64,000 nt of DNA. Origin: Sinonovacula constricta. Taxonomy: Eukaryota > Mollusca > Bivalvia > Cardiida > Solecurtidae. Below the pieces are notes generated by a model. The model did not search any database and was not told the origin of the DNA. It saw only the letters and a list, made by a program, of their open reading frames with translations. Numbering within the stretch: position 1 is the first letter of the stretch; each line of letters opens with the position of its first letter. The translations under genes and the position numbers were made by a program. Below are positions 13,301 through 28,300 of the stretch, piece after piece. The stretch covers positions 28,910,652 to 28,974,651 of the forward strand of contig CM017559.1 in NCBI GenBank assembly GCA_007844125.1, given 5' to 3'.

Positions 13301-16300
13301 TTTGCTGGCCATGATCTAGATAAATCCAGGTCTGATTGGGTAGTTTGCTGGCCATGATCTAGATAAATCCAGGTCTGATAGGGGAGCTGGCTGGCCATGA
13401 TCTAGATAAATTGTCTAAACCTATAAAATGCATGTCTAGCAGGTTAAGGGTAAACATAACCAGGTGTCAGTCAGGAGACAAGTTTCCTCTTATTGTGACA
13501 TATCGGTTCATGTCATTGATAGTTGGACATAATCTTTTTATTAATATTAAGTGAAATACATTTATACATACATCAAATTCATGATAAGGTAAAGGCTATA
13601 TGTGTCTTTCTCCCATTATACTGGAACCACAAGGGTCATTTTCTCTCATTATACTACATCCACAAGGGACATTGTCTTCTATTCTGCTATAACTGTCTTT
13701 CAAAAATATTTCAGTGCCAGAAGAGAAATAAATATAACATATTTGTTTGTGTTGAAAATGTGCAGGAAGTCTGTGCTCTTGATGATTAGTTTTATAACTT
13801 CTTTTGCACTTCTTGATGTGATTTTATATTACATGTATATAAATACAATTAAATTGATTTAAAAAGACAAGTAATACATGATTTCAGAATGAACCGACAA
13901 TGATCTTTCTTATAGATAGATAAATTAATCAGTAAAACTATTAGTTTTTCTTACACATTTAATGTAATTGTAGCATTTGTACTATTTTTATAGTGATAAC
14001 TTATGCTTCCTCCCCATTAATTGCCTTTAAAAAAAATCAATTGATTAACACATAGCTTCTTCTTGAAATGGTTATTTAACCTTTTGATGCAGTAATTTTC
14101 TGGAAGATAGCAGATGCATTATCATAGTTTTTACTATCTTCTGATTGTCCATTAGATCTGGGTTGTTTAACTAACTGATTGAGTGGGAGTTATGTGTGTG
14201 CACAGTGAAGCAAATTAAATATTACATTACAGCTGCTGTTCAATTAAGAATAGGATGGTGGTATTGATAACAATCGGATGGGATGTTAGTCACATTGTTA
14301 ACATGAAGGAAAGGTCACAAACCTGAAAACCTTGTTTTAACTTTAAGCCTGTTAGCACATATTGATAAAGCTTAGGCAAGTACTGTAGACCCAGTTCGAC
14401 CAACTCCCCGTTGAGGTGTTTCAAATGGGTATGAGGCAGAATATGGCCCTAAATATGCCTTAAAAACAGTCTTAGTTAGGTTCAAGTTTTGATAAGGGCA
14501 AAATATGTTATGTGATCTTCCAAGCATAAGTTAGTGATTCTACCCAGACATTTGTGGGGGAAAATGCCTGGGTTCTTCTACAAACAAATCTCTTAGGAAG
14601 TGGCCATGAACATGAATAACTGTGAGTCTCAGATTTGTATATCTACATACATATGACTCTCACTTTTGGAGGGATACTTTCACTTTTAAGGCTCAAAATT
14701 ATTTAAAAATGAAGGTTGTTTTACACCTTGTCAGCAATCTCCCTACTTGGAAACAGATAGTTTCCTTTTTGTTTATATGAAAATAATACATCTCCCATTT
14801 TACACATGAAAATCTCCCACTTTGGCCTCAGAAAAAGTTCCAATATATGTATCTATATGAAATAAAACTGAACCACAGATAAAAATAATAGATATTTAAA
14901 GGTTATTTAATTTAATGTCATTCATTTTCATTCAAATTCATTAAATATCATATATTAACATTTATTATAGAATATTTAATTGATTTATAAGCATTAGAAA
15001 TTGAGTTATTGATATTCTGATCAATTTCATTATTTAAACAAATCAGTTTAAACATATTTTCCTACCCATTTTCTTCTCCCTTTAGTGTAGAAATATTGTC
15101 AAAGTTTTTTTTTGCTGTATAAATTATTAGAGCTGTTGATTGGTAACTCTGCTCACTTCTCTGCCCTGCACTGCATGAGTTCATGTCTCATTTTGGGAGA
15201 AAATTATTTTGTGGGGAGTTCTTTTAGCTGACCTGCAGTGTGCCAATGGTTGTACCCAGACATTAGACTGGGGTCTTCCTCCAAATATAAAAGCTAGATA
15301 CCACCATAATGGCCATAATTGTGTAGCTGAGATGTACTTCAACAGAAAACTTGTCTTATTGAGGCAAATTTGGTTGGCACAAACAATTTATAGTTCAGTA
15401 TAGGGTTTGTGCATGAGTATGATGATACCTTGAATCAGATTACCGGCACTTACCTTGAGCTCTGCATAGTGACAGTTTTGTCTGGATACTAACTTACACA
15501 GTTTAGGTGCATTTTTGCAATGGGATGCAACATTATTTTTGTGAATCATAGTTACATATTTTTTTGGATGCAAAGTCACTGAGCAATTTGGATGCAAAGT
15601 TACACATTATTTTGGATCAAAGTAACAGATTATTTTAAATGCAAAGTTACAGATTATTTTGGATGCAAAGTTACAGATTATTTTGGATGCAAAGTTACAC
15701 ATTATTTTGGATGCAAAGTTACACATTATTTTGGATGCAAAGTTACACATTATTTTGGATGCAAAGTTACACATTATTTTGGATGCAAAGTCACACATTA
15801 TTTTGGATGCAAAGTTACACATTATTTTGGATGCAAAGTCACACATTATTTTGGATGCAAAGTTACAGATTATTTTAAATGCAAAGTTACACATTATTTT
15901 GGATGCAAAGTTACACATTATTTTGGATGCAAAGTTACAGATTATTTTAAATGCAAAGTTACACATTATTTTGGATGCAAAGTTACACATTATTTTAAAT
16001 GCAAAGTTACACATTATTTTGGATGCAAAGTTACAGATTATTTTGGATGCAAAGTCACACATTATTTTGGATGCAAAGTTACACATTATTTTGGATGCAA
16101 AGTTACACATTATTTTGGATGCAAAGTCACACATTATTTTGGATGCAAAGTTACACATTATTTTGGATGCAGAGTTACAGATTATTTTGGATGCAAAGTT
16201 ACAGATTATTTTATGTTTGAATTCCAGATTGCCTACTTTGTGTTCCTGTTCATGTACACCTACATTGTGCTGGACCGAACCCCAGACGTCCCTGCGTGGC

Positions 16301-19300
16301 AGGAGTATTATGTGATGGCAACAATTGCCACACTGGCCATGGAGAAAATCAGACAGGTAATAACTTAACTTGTAATCTCATTAGCATTGAACCAACAAAG
16401 TATAGGTTCTTTCTTTTTATAATGAAAAAAGTTCATTAGTCATCTCCCTTGAGGGTAGGTAGCGTACATGTATATATACTTTATATTAGAATTTTCCTTG
16501 TTTTTATTAATATGTTGCTTATTTTCATCATAATGTTTGTGCCATTTCACTCATCCTTGATACTCTTCCTCAGGATATATTTTTTATAATACAATCAATA
16601 ATCAATATATGTTTATATTTATAATTGTTAGACACTTTTAAGTTGTTGTCATTAAAAATTAGCCTGACAGAGAATATTTTCTGGTTAATTTTTTTTTTTT
16701 TAGAATATCACCCTGATGGAGAATATTTAAACGGTTTTTCCCTAAGCTTGAACAGAAGATCTGCTTGTGTGTTCTTTTTTTACTTTTTACTGTGGAAAAC
16801 AACAGCATAGAATATTATGAGCTGACGATAGCTTAGTATTTTAATGGTATAATAAATAACAAATGGCTTTCAGGCTTATTGAGTTTTTGGTGCATATTGT
16901 CAACCCATTAACTGAAATGATACTCCCAGCTGTGTCTTGGATAATATTTCAGTTCTCTGGATGACAATAGCCACTATCACCCTGACAACTAACTATGTGT
17001 TATTTAGTTTGAGGAGTCACAATGATAAAAAAATGATAAAAAATACATAACATGTCAACAATGGCATTATGTTCCAAATGTCTTCCCTCAAAGAAGATAA
17101 ATCTATGCAGTGTAAAAGTTAAACAGGGATGGGATTAGCCAGCATTTTTGCCGATACTGTGCAGCGACATTTCTATCATTATAGCACAGGGGCTCTTATG
17201 AGGTGCCCAGGGACTGAACCCGGCCGGTTCATTATACTGACACCCACAAGTCAGGTGTACATGTAATGCTGTCCCCCTAGCCCCGAGCGTTAGGAGGAAG
17301 CCACTACTACCAACTTTAAAGTCTTTGGTTTGACCCGGCCAGGGTTTGAATCCACAACCTCCCGATCCGCAAGCCGACGCTCTACCACCTGAGCTATTGT
17401 GGCCGTGAAAAGTTACACAAATATCCAAATTCAATTGCAAATAAAGTATATATAGAACATGTTTTTTTTTTATCTTGCCCAGCCCTCCTATCTGGTAGTT
17501 GTATGTCTGTTGTCCTCATACCATCCATTCATCTTATTTTTTGTTTTGTTTGGTTTTATGTTGGGCTGAGAAACATCTGGTTTTCATTGTATTTGTATTG
17601 AGTACATAAAATGCTCAATTCACAGAAACAGCCTTGTCTGACAGCCAGTTCTTATAGACCATTGTCTTATTGTTTGAACTGGAATTATATGCCAAACAGA
17701 TTGTATTAAGGCTCTTAGATGAGTTTTAATATTTCAGGGAAGAAGTCTGTTTGTAAATACTTATTTGAGTTTATAGCTTCCTGTTTACCCCACATACACT
17801 GCAACATCCAGACAGTGCCGGAAAAAAATCAATTTGAAGGCGTCATACTTCTACATCTATGAAACTTTAGTATTTCGAAATTTGTTCGTTGTAAATTTGC
17901 TGATGAAATGTAGGAATTGTCAAGTAAAGAATTATGGTACTTAGGAGGAAAAATTAATGGCCACAACAATAAAATTGTAATACATATTGTTTTCTTCAAT
18001 AATGCTTGTTTGAGAACTTCTTTGTATCAGTAAATTTGTAATAATAACTTATTTCTTTCAATAATGCTTGTTTAAGAAGATCTTTACAGTACATATGTAA
18101 TCCTAGTCATTGTTATAATGCTTATTCAAGTAGAACCTAACAACAGCCAACCTGTAATACAGATTATTGTGGTTCAATAAAGCTTATTTAACTTAACAAC
18201 AGTTACTGGTAATAGTAATGAAATGTTTCAGTGATGTTTATTTTAGAAGAAGCTTACCATAGTTAATGGTAATAATAATGAAGTGTTTCAATAATGCCTA
18301 TTTATTAAGAAGCTAAAAACAGTTACTGGTAATAATTATTGTGTTTCAATAATGCTTACTCTATAAGAACTTTCAGAAAAGGCAAATATCCATTTTAAAT
18401 TTTTTCTCCATTGTTTTGTGCTTTTGCCGGCATAAACAATACCTTCTATGGGTCACATTTTTAAGGTTGTATTGTTAGAAATGGTGATGGAATGGATGAC
18501 TAATGGGACATTGATTCCTTTTAGCGTACCAAACAACCCATTATCAACATGTTTAATGCCGCCACTATGTAAAAGGCTCTATCTGTTTACATAATAATAT
18601 CTGGGTATTTGTTCATACTGTACTCCATTCATAGAGAGACAATGTGTGAAAAGAGAGACAACAGAAGAATTGAGATGATTTTTCCAAAAAGCTTTATGCA
18701 TGGTTTCCATTTATGTTGTAGAGATATATTGACCTGTTACTGGGATTGTCTGAAACTCTGTGCTAAAAAGGTTGTACAGTGTGTGCTCTAGATATATTTT
18801 TTGACAAATGGAAAATAGAGGACAACAGGTTCGAGTGGGAGGTGCAACAGCTTGGTGGAAGGTGGGCAACTGCTTGGTGTAGGAGATGACAAAAATGCTT
18901 GGGATGGAAGGGGCAAACACTTGGATGGGAGGTGGGCAACTGCTTGGGGTGGGAGAAGGCAACAGCTTGGGGTGGGAAGTACAATAGTTTGGGTTGGGAG
19001 GGGGTCAAGTACTTGGGTGGGAGATGTGCAATAGCTTGGGTTGGGAGAAGACAACAGCTTGGGGTTGGAGGAACAACAGCTTGGGGTGGGAGCGGCAAAA
19101 TCCTGGGTGGTAGGTGAAACTGCTTGGGGTGGGAGAAGACAACAGCTTGGGGTGGGAGGAACAACAGCTTGGGTTGGGAGCGGCAAAATCCTGGGTGGTA
19201 GGTGGGAAACTGCTTGGGCTGGGAGAAGACAACAGCTTGGGGTGGGAGGAGGTAAAAAGCTTGGGTGGTAGGAGGGCAACTGTTTGGGCTGGAATAATAG

Positions 19301-22300
19301 AACTGCTTGGGGTGGGAGGTACAACAGCTTGGGGTGGGAGGGGCTCTGTCGCTGACAAGTCTGCTAATTATATAAGGGACGAAATCTAATTGTTCCTTAT
19401 ATTAAAGGGGGTATGTGACAACTTACCAATATCAAATGCATGTAACAATATATTTACTCTGTTTGGGAAAAACAATTAATGTGTATGTTGTCACATGGTT
19501 TCTGTGTTTGAATAATAGCCATCCCTGCAGCCTGACTCAGATAGGAAATACCTCATTGCAATGACCATTTCAGATTTATGTTTCATTGTTCACACAGATC
19601 TAGGGCATCAGTTAACAGCATTTTGAAGGACCTTTTCAGTTAACAGTGACTTTTTGGGTTACAGTCAAACCTGTATTAAAAGACCACCATCGGGACAGGG
19701 CAAAAGTGGTCTCTTAAGACAGGTGGTCTCTTAATGCAGCATGGTTACTTTTTGTGAGAACCACACTTAAACTTTACAAATTGTGTTGTATAAGCAAGGA
19801 GTAGAGAAAGCAATAACATCAATATATTTTATTAGTGTAACAGAACAGTTAGGCATGTCAAGGTCAACTAAGGTCTTTAAAAATAAATAAATCAGCACAT
19901 AAATAAGTGTATGTTTATCAAATATTATGTTTGTGCATTTTGTATTGTGTACATTCCTCCTGGATTTTCACAGTCAGTTTGTATTTTGTGTTAAATCCTC
20001 TATCGTCTTGTAATAAAATTAGTATGTAATTAAAGTATATACACTACAATTGACATGTTATCAAATTGCAAACAACAGTTCTAAAATCATCACTTAGCAC
20101 TGAAATAATTATGAATGGTAGTTTGTTTCACAGATGATGTCATTCGCATGTCAATTAGAATGTGACACTGGCACTTGACGTCCGGTCGCATCCAAAAACA
20201 AACGATAACCTAAGTCGTTCAGCGAGTCATTTTGAGTTAATCGTTTGACTCGTTTCACTTTCGAATTTCCATGTTCATATTCGTCCATTATTTCACGGTT
20301 TTGTTTTGCAATGTTCTGAATTTGCGTTTTTCCGACACCAAGCTCAGATGCAACAGCACGGCAACTTTTCCCACTGTTCAAAAGTTTGACAACTTGGACA
20401 CGATCGTCTATTGTAAGGCACGTTCGTTTAGACATGTTGATGCGTAATGCAACAAAGAACAACTGTTCCAGATATTCCATTACATTACTGTATCCAATTG
20501 CAGTTTGCGCTTTATAATTGCATATTTTAAGTTTTTAGCAAATCAGTTTATCGTAATTCATACAAACATAACGTTGATTTACTTTTAAAGAAACCGAAGT
20601 TGGAACATGGTCAATAAGTGTCAATACGAGCGGTAATAGGGCACACTCGATTAGGTGTGAATCGAGCACGGGATTGATGTGTACATCGACCCAGTGACAT
20701 TACGTAATTTCCCAGTTTGACACGGCCGATTGCAGTGATTAGCATAGAAGAAACGTGTAAATTAATTGCTTATTGTGTGGTCGTAACTAATGTGTGAGTG
20801 GATTAACGCGGTCGCCTATTAGGGTATAATTAAAGCATGTTTGACATGTTTATGTGCGGTCGCTGGACGCAGACCAAAGGTGGGCGTTTATTACATTACA
20901 ATTACATAACAAATATGATCGGGCGGCTTTGAAGTGGTCGCATAGAGCAGGTGGTCGCCGGTTAGGGGTGGTCGTATGGTCAGGTTTGACTGTATCTGAG
21001 GAAAAAAAAACACTTTTGTTCCAAACTGTTGGAAACCACCTTTGATGACGTCGGTACAAGTTTGTTCTAAAACAAACATCATTAATACATTCAATTGTAT
21101 AGTCATTTGCTTTTCCAAAAGTATTCACCATGGAAACATTGGTTTACAGTTGTAGCAGTAATGTTAGTCTGAAAGGTTCCCAAGAATGCTGAACTGCTTC
21201 CATTTTTATTTTCTGTAATAATATTCTTGTGTGATTTAATGGATCCCCACATACTTTTATTTAGAATATCTTCTTTAGATTTTGCTCATTGTCTGCTAAT
21301 CAAAAATTGATCATTCTAAAGAAACAAAAGTACAAACACAAGATTTGTGACTGAGTATGGCACTTCTAATTAGCGGATATTGTAGTGGTTAGCAACGAAA
21401 CAGTACGAGTTATTGTATAAATTGTTAAATTTTTTTATCCCATACATTGTTAACCTGGGATTGGTAATATTAAGCACCAGCCAAGGTGGAATACTGTTAT
21501 TTAAGATTGAAATTACATGCTATCACCCTCCATGGAATATGATATTTTTTGTATTATTCTGAACTGAATAAAAAATGAACTTTAAGCATCATGTTTTTGT
21601 TAACAATTATAAGTGAGGTTCTGAAACCTGGCTCTCTTTTTAAAAATAAGAAATGTGATAATTTTTATTAGCGTTGTACTTTTACCTCCATGTGAATATT
21701 TTGCTAAGGACGTTATGTATTGTCCAATGGTGTGCACGTGTAAAAATATAACTTAGGAAAGATCACATGGTCTATAATTATAACCATTGTCTTGGTCAAA
21801 AGGTTAATGTTTTGATTAGATGTGACATTCAAGCACTTATAGATTGCATAGTTTGAGAATGGTATCTTTGTTCATAAAAAATTGTCTCCTTTTTGTTTTG
21901 TTTTTGGAATACATTGCAGTGACTTATTCTGAGCATTATAGCATCGTCCATTTTTTTTCTAAATGGTGCCTGACAACAAGCTGCAGTATGTTTATTTATG
22001 TTTATATTGTTGGCTGATAAACTGTATGACTGACAAATTAAAAGTAAAATTCCTAGTAGTATGACTACATGAGTCACCCTGGAGGGCTGTCTGATAAGGA
22101 TCTACTGTTTGCTAATGTTCTGATGCAATTCTGCTTAGCAGTATTAATATTATTTGAATAATATCATTAAGACCATGAGCCTTATCAGGTCATTCTATTT
22201 GTACAAGTATAAATCTGGTTATATAATAGCACAAAATAATGCAATATGTGCCTACACTGTAGAAGATTGAAATAATTAAGTTAATTATAGGTGCTCAAAG

Positions 22301-25300
22301 ACCAGTAATTTTGGTCGAACTGAAAGCAAACTCATCCTGTACTTAAAGAACTGTTACAGTAGCACCTTTGCTAGTTAATTCCTGTCCTCCATATGATTTT
22401 TCCTCTTTAGTTGCCTTAACTTTCTTACTATCTACCTTTTTTCTACTTTTTTTCTTTCTTTTCCTTTATTTTCTCTTTCCTTTTTCTTCTTTTCATTTTC
22501 CCATCATTTTTGTCATTTTTTTTTCTTCAGGAACTATTCTTTATACAGTCTACAGTCTTTTCAAAATAATGTAACTGTGGAGGCTTTCTAGTTTCTCTCT
22601 GCCTTATCACACCTCTTTTTAAGGTTATTTTCACCTTTTTGTATGAATTGTTTGTGAGACTTCTTTTTGGCTTGCCTTGTCTAGTTATATAAGAAAAACG
22701 TGGCTTCGTGGGTTTATTTCATCTGCAAGAATGTAAGAAGCTATGTACATTCGAATCTCTATTGAACGAGATGTCATCAGACCACCAAAAGAACCTTCCT
22801 CACATCACTGTTTCCCCAGATTTTTGTTTTTAAAATAGTGTTGTTTGTGAGTCTTAATTGCCATAAATGGGTATCATCAGTGCCGGTATAGTCTTATTGT
22901 TTATATATGTTTGCTGTTTGTAGTGTTCACAAAACAGGGATGACTATAATTATATATATATATTATATTTTATGTATATACATGCATGTTAACTCTCCTG
23001 CTTTTGGAGGGAGACTCCTTCTTTTAACGTTCAAAATTATTTGAAAATGAGGGGTGTTTTACACATTTTCAGAAATCTCCCTACTTGGAAACATATAACT
23101 TCCTTCTTTGTTTATGTGAAAATAACAAATCTCCCACTTTGCAAGTGAAAATATCCCACGTTGGCCTCAAAAAAAGTTTTCACATATGTAAATATATCAT
23201 ATTATTTATATATATATTATATACTGAACTTATATACTGATAGCTACACATGACATTGAATCACTCAAAAGGTATCTGCCACAAACAAACACAATTGGGC
23301 TCAGGGATGTAGGTAAAGTGTTGATTGACTAATTATCTGCAACATCAGCCGCCATACAAGTGTGATGCATTTCACCCCAAAAGGTGTGAAAAGCAGGGAC
23401 TGCTCGGTACTGCAAGGCCCCAATCAATGATTAATTGTCTCAAAGAACTCTAAACATTGATTTATTGAATCCCTTATTCTACCCTTTCTTGATCAAATGA
23501 ATCTAGTCGTCTTTTCTGCATTTTCTGTATGGGCCTTTGCCTCTAGACCTATTGGTGGCAAATCTGAAGCGAATAGAGCAGAACCTGATGAGAAAGATCC
23601 CAGCTGATGTTGGATGATCTGACTGTTCACCTTTTGTTTAATCCAGATCAGTTCTCACCTAACAGCTACGGAATTAGGATCCTGGCTATGACAAATGTTA
23701 CCGATTACAGATGTACTGCTATGCCAGGATATGCAAAAATCAAGTTTTCCCCTCAGAATATGTGGCTTTTAAAACAATATAATATGACTAGTATCACTTT
23801 ATGTAAATGCATGCATAAGAAAAATGTTACATTTTCCACGCTTATTGTCTAGGCAGAAGTGTGGATTTTGTACTTACTGACATTTTATTCTGTGTACTTC
23901 ATTACTTTTAATTCTGTGTACTTACTGACTTGTAGTTCTGTGTACTTACTGACTTGTAGTTCTTTGTACTTACTGACTTGTAGTTCTGTGTACTTACTGA
24001 CTTGTAGTTCTGTGTACTTACTGACTTGTAGTTCTGTGTACTTACTGACTTTTAGTTCTATGTACTTCCTGATTTTTAGTTCTTTGTACTTACTGACTTG
24101 TAGTTCTGTGTACTTACTGACTTGTAGTTCTGTGTACTTACTGACTTGTAGTTCTATGTACTTAATGACTTGTAGTTCTTTGTACTTACTGACTTGTCAC
24201 TCTATGTATTTAATTTATGGATTGTATTCAGTGCAAGTGTTTAAACAGTTAATAATCTCAAACAATGAGTTATGGAATATGGATTTGAGATTATATTTAA
24301 GTGTTGTATACTGGATGTGGTGTGCTTTAGAACTAGATTTTGCCTTCTAACACTCATGATAAATAAGCCATTCTTAACAATTATATTTTATACGTTATAA
24401 ATCCTTTCTTTCCCATTTGAAATCCATAAATATGGCTAAAAATAGAAAATTTTGATTTATAATTGACCCTGTTGTGAAGAATTATTGTGACATATAAGAA
24501 CAACCAAACAGTTTGTGAAAATCACATATCACATCTATTTATTTTATAACAACACATTAACACACATTATCACATATAACAATAATATCCTGGTAACTTT
24601 GTTACAACAAGGAGAATACATGCAGATATCTAGTTTTCTATTGATAAAGGAAAGCCTTTAAAATTAATTAGAGATTACAGTGTTGGGAAGTGTACTTGGT
24701 TTTAAATCCCCTTATATTGACAACAGGGCTGTTATGTTCTTTTTATGCTACATTTATTTATAAGCAATAAAAAACAAAGTTTTTTTTTTTGTTACATCAC
24801 ATCAACACAATTATGGGCATATTGGCGCATCCAGCTAATTTTTGGTAGAGGAAGACCCCTGACTTATGTCTGGGTAGAACCACCGACGTACCGCATGTTT
24901 GCTGGAAACCTCCCCACATTGAAGTTCTTGCCCCAACTAGGACTCGAACCCATACAGTGATGTGTTGAGGAGTTGCGCCCCTATCAAAATCTTAGTTATA
25001 TGTGACAGCTACAGGCAAACAGGGCAGGATGTTTCCCTGGAGATTCTGCAGTAAATAGTGCACATCCAGTAAAGTGTTAGTGTGTGGTTAAATCCCATTA
25101 ATACTCATTTGGATATGTCCGATGAGAATCTACACTATTTGTTGTTTAGACTCTAAAAAAATATCTTGTTTATATATCTGAAATTATTAGCAAATGAATA
25201 ACAATTAGTTTTCCACAAATACAGTTTATTGTTAGCAAATAACACTACACCACTCCATTCTGCCTGGAGACAATGCACTTGTGATGTTTGTTTGTTTATT

Positions 25301-28300
25301 GGGTTTATCATCAAACCAACAGTATTTCAGTTAGTTGGAGATGGTGTCCACTTGAAGCAGATATAGTGCTACCTTCACTGTTTATAGCATGATGTGAACA
25401 CCTGGCATTATACCATTATCCTGACACCGGGCCAACTAGTCATGGAACTACCCTTACATTTGCTTGAGCGTTAGCAAGGGAGCTGTACCACTACCATTTT
25501 TAATGACTTTGGAATCTTGTGGCTCAGGATCGAACCATTGGGGCTTCCCGTACATGTACCTGGAGCTGGCGCTCTACCGTTTGCGCTACCAGGTTCGGTG
25601 CACTTGTGATGTAATTGGCAAATAATTCTAGAATCAAATCAAGTTGAGCATGACATTTTTACTTAATTACAGGACATTTTATGACCAAAATCACGCTGTA
25701 ACCAGTTAGTCCTGATATGTTCATGTTGAGCCCTTATTACAAACTTGTTCGGTTGGTGGGACGATAAACCCAATAGACAAACAAACAAACAAACAAACAA
25801 ACTTGTTACAAAAACAAAAACTTTTTAATAGAAAATTTTGATTTTTCAAGAAACCATAAGTTATTAAACCAGTACCTAATATCAACACATAGAAAGCAAA
25901 ATTTATCAGCAAAATTATATTTCTTCATTTAAATCAATATCAACACTTTTCAACAAATCTTGTTTGCTTCTGATGACTTTGGCTTTCCACAAAATATCCC
26001 CAGGTGCTGGTATAGCCCAGAGGTGTTGTATTCATAAAGAATCTTGGTCCAGTTTTCATACTTAGACATTTTATTAAGGTTCTGGACCTGTAATGGTGAC
26101 CTTCCACAATCCTTATAATGATACTGTTTCTTGAATCTGTACTATAAAACACATCTTACGGTGAATTTTTAAGAAAGTTTACCGTTTGTAACTCAAGTTA
26201 TGTACATTTTTATAAAGTGACCTTTGATTTTCAAAAACACCGTAAATTGTGCTGGAACAAAAAATGAAAAAGTACCATTTTTTCAAATTCTACAGTTCTA
26301 TATTCAAATTTTAACCAATGTTCCTGTTACACAATCATGTCATGATAAATCAGAACAATAAGATCACACTTTGGACAAATACTTATAAAAATACAGAACT
26401 TTGCATACATGTACCCCCGAGCAAAAATCCGAGTTTTTTGGGTGTGTTTAAAAATTTACTCTATCTACTAAAGCAAATATCTCAAGTTTGAAGCTAGTTA
26501 GACACATACAACTAGTTTTAAAATTTTTTGCAATATGAACTGCCCATAATATGAGATTTTAAAGGCATTTTACCGTTCCTAATTAAATTTACGGAACTTT
26601 GCATACATGTACCCCCGAGCAAAAATCCAAATTTTTTGGGTGTGTTTAAAAAATTTGCTCTATCTATAAAAGCAAATATCTTAAGTTTGAAGCTAGTTAG
26701 ACACATACAACTAGTTTTAAAATTTTCTGCAATTTGAACTGCCCATAATATGAGATTTTAAAGGCATTTTACCGTTCCTAATAAAATTTATAAGAATTTG
26801 TAAAGGTTACTTTAATAATGATACTGCAATATAATTTATAGCGAAAAATAACGTCAAAATGGTCAATTACAAATTATACTCCTTTATACAAAAAGTCACC
26901 TACAGTTGTTATAAGAGATGGAAATACGTATGTAAAACTCTTGCATTATTACATGAAAACCTTCTCTTTACTGATTTTGGCTGGCTTGAGGGAAATATTT
27001 GAAATTAACCACTTTACATGGTTTTCGTTAAAAAATCCGACAGTTTAGGAATAACTGAGTCAAGCACTCTTTTGGTATTAGTGACACTTGGTTGTCCCTC
27101 ACAAGTTTGACCCCTGAACACATTTAAAAGTCCATCCTGGCCATCCGGAGAAAATATCAGACGAAGGTGAGTGAGCGTCAAACCATGTCGTTAACTCTCG
27201 CAGTTAGCATGCGAAGGAAAATTTAAATCGCAAACACAAGATGAAACAGTGCATTTTTCACCTGTACACAGGAAACCCACACAATAGTTATGATCCATTT
27301 CAACTTTACATGACTTTGTTGTCAGTAAACCACTATTTTAACAATATTGCCCTCGACGATCACGCTGTCGAGCTCCCGGTTCCCTCATTTTTGTGAAATG
27401 GGTATAACCGGATCATACCGAGTGCCGATGTTTGACGAAGTTAGTTACAGGTCCAGAACCTTAAATCTTGAAATATTTCCTTAGCCATTAGTAAATTTTT
27501 AAAAAAATCAGTCATTCAATCAGAGATATTTGTAAGTATTTGTTAAAATTTGAGGTAATTTCTTAAGAGAACTTTACTTAGATTGTTAATAAATACAACC
27601 CCTGGGGTTAGTGGACGTTCTGCCCAAGAATCACCTACAGAAGAGCTTAGGAAAAATACACTATACCCATAAGAAACAGAGCTATTTTAGAAAAGTCATC
27701 TGCATCATGTTTGAATATAATCCTTGGTCCATTGGAAAGCAAGCAACATTTCCTGTTGAAATAAATCCTGCCATCTGTCGAAAAGCAATCTACTGACTGT
27801 AGGAAAGTTGGCCACTCAGCTGTTGTTAAAATAGCAACTCTGTTCAGATGTGTGATTCTCCACTGTTCGTAGGCTAGATCCTCACTGTCCATATAAAAGT
27901 AATTCACCACAAATAAGAGAAGGCTAAGCCAATTGGAATTTTTAGGTGAGAGACTGGCGCTCTTTGTCTGAATGTAGCTGTCCAAGGTTGGAGCCGGACT
28001 CTACCACAGTCTCTGTGGTTCTGTTCGAACAGCACATCAGACCTGGAACATACAGCAATACTTAGAAGTTTAGACACAAATGACCTGACCGGACCAAATG
28101 GTGCTTGAGATACAAAGCTGGCTCCAGGAATGAGAGACTCTGGGTTCAAAGTTGGCCGCATCATACTCAAGTCTTAAAAAATAGTATTTGCATCCATGAT
28201 TCCACAAACAATAAGGTTTATCTATGACTGGTCAGCCCAGTGTTAGAATAATTTGACTGTTAAGTAGTGATACCATAATGAATATTGACAAATGGTATCT

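Larger units (their letters stand above)
26016..27608. mobile_element. Older MITE split by a TTAA-flanked element
   Basis: The left end CCCAGAGGTGTTGTATTCAT and the reverse complement of the right end (CCCCAGGGGTTGTATTTATT) form imperfect inverted repeats followed by AATCTTGG/CAATCTAAG. Without the nested TTAA element the unit would be about 205 bp. Confidence 0.6.

Noticed and set aside
18763..19389. Pro/Gln- and Gly/Trp-rich frames
   Set aside because: Products of the G-rich minisatellite in several frames.
21829..22077. 82-codon minus-strand frame with a signal-peptide-like start
   Set aside because: Hydrophobic start ([20 protein letters not shown]) is suggestive, but there is no family match, no cysteine pattern of a known secreted peptide and no splice or poly(A) support. 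Transcript data would decide.
23859..24350. 163-codon Leu/Ser/Tyr-rich frame
   Set aside because: It is the 24-bp array read in one frame; a membrane-protein look is accidental.
27611..28170. Frames on both strands in intron 6
   Set aside because: Short and unlike any family I know; no exon borders. Possibly an unrecognised repeat.
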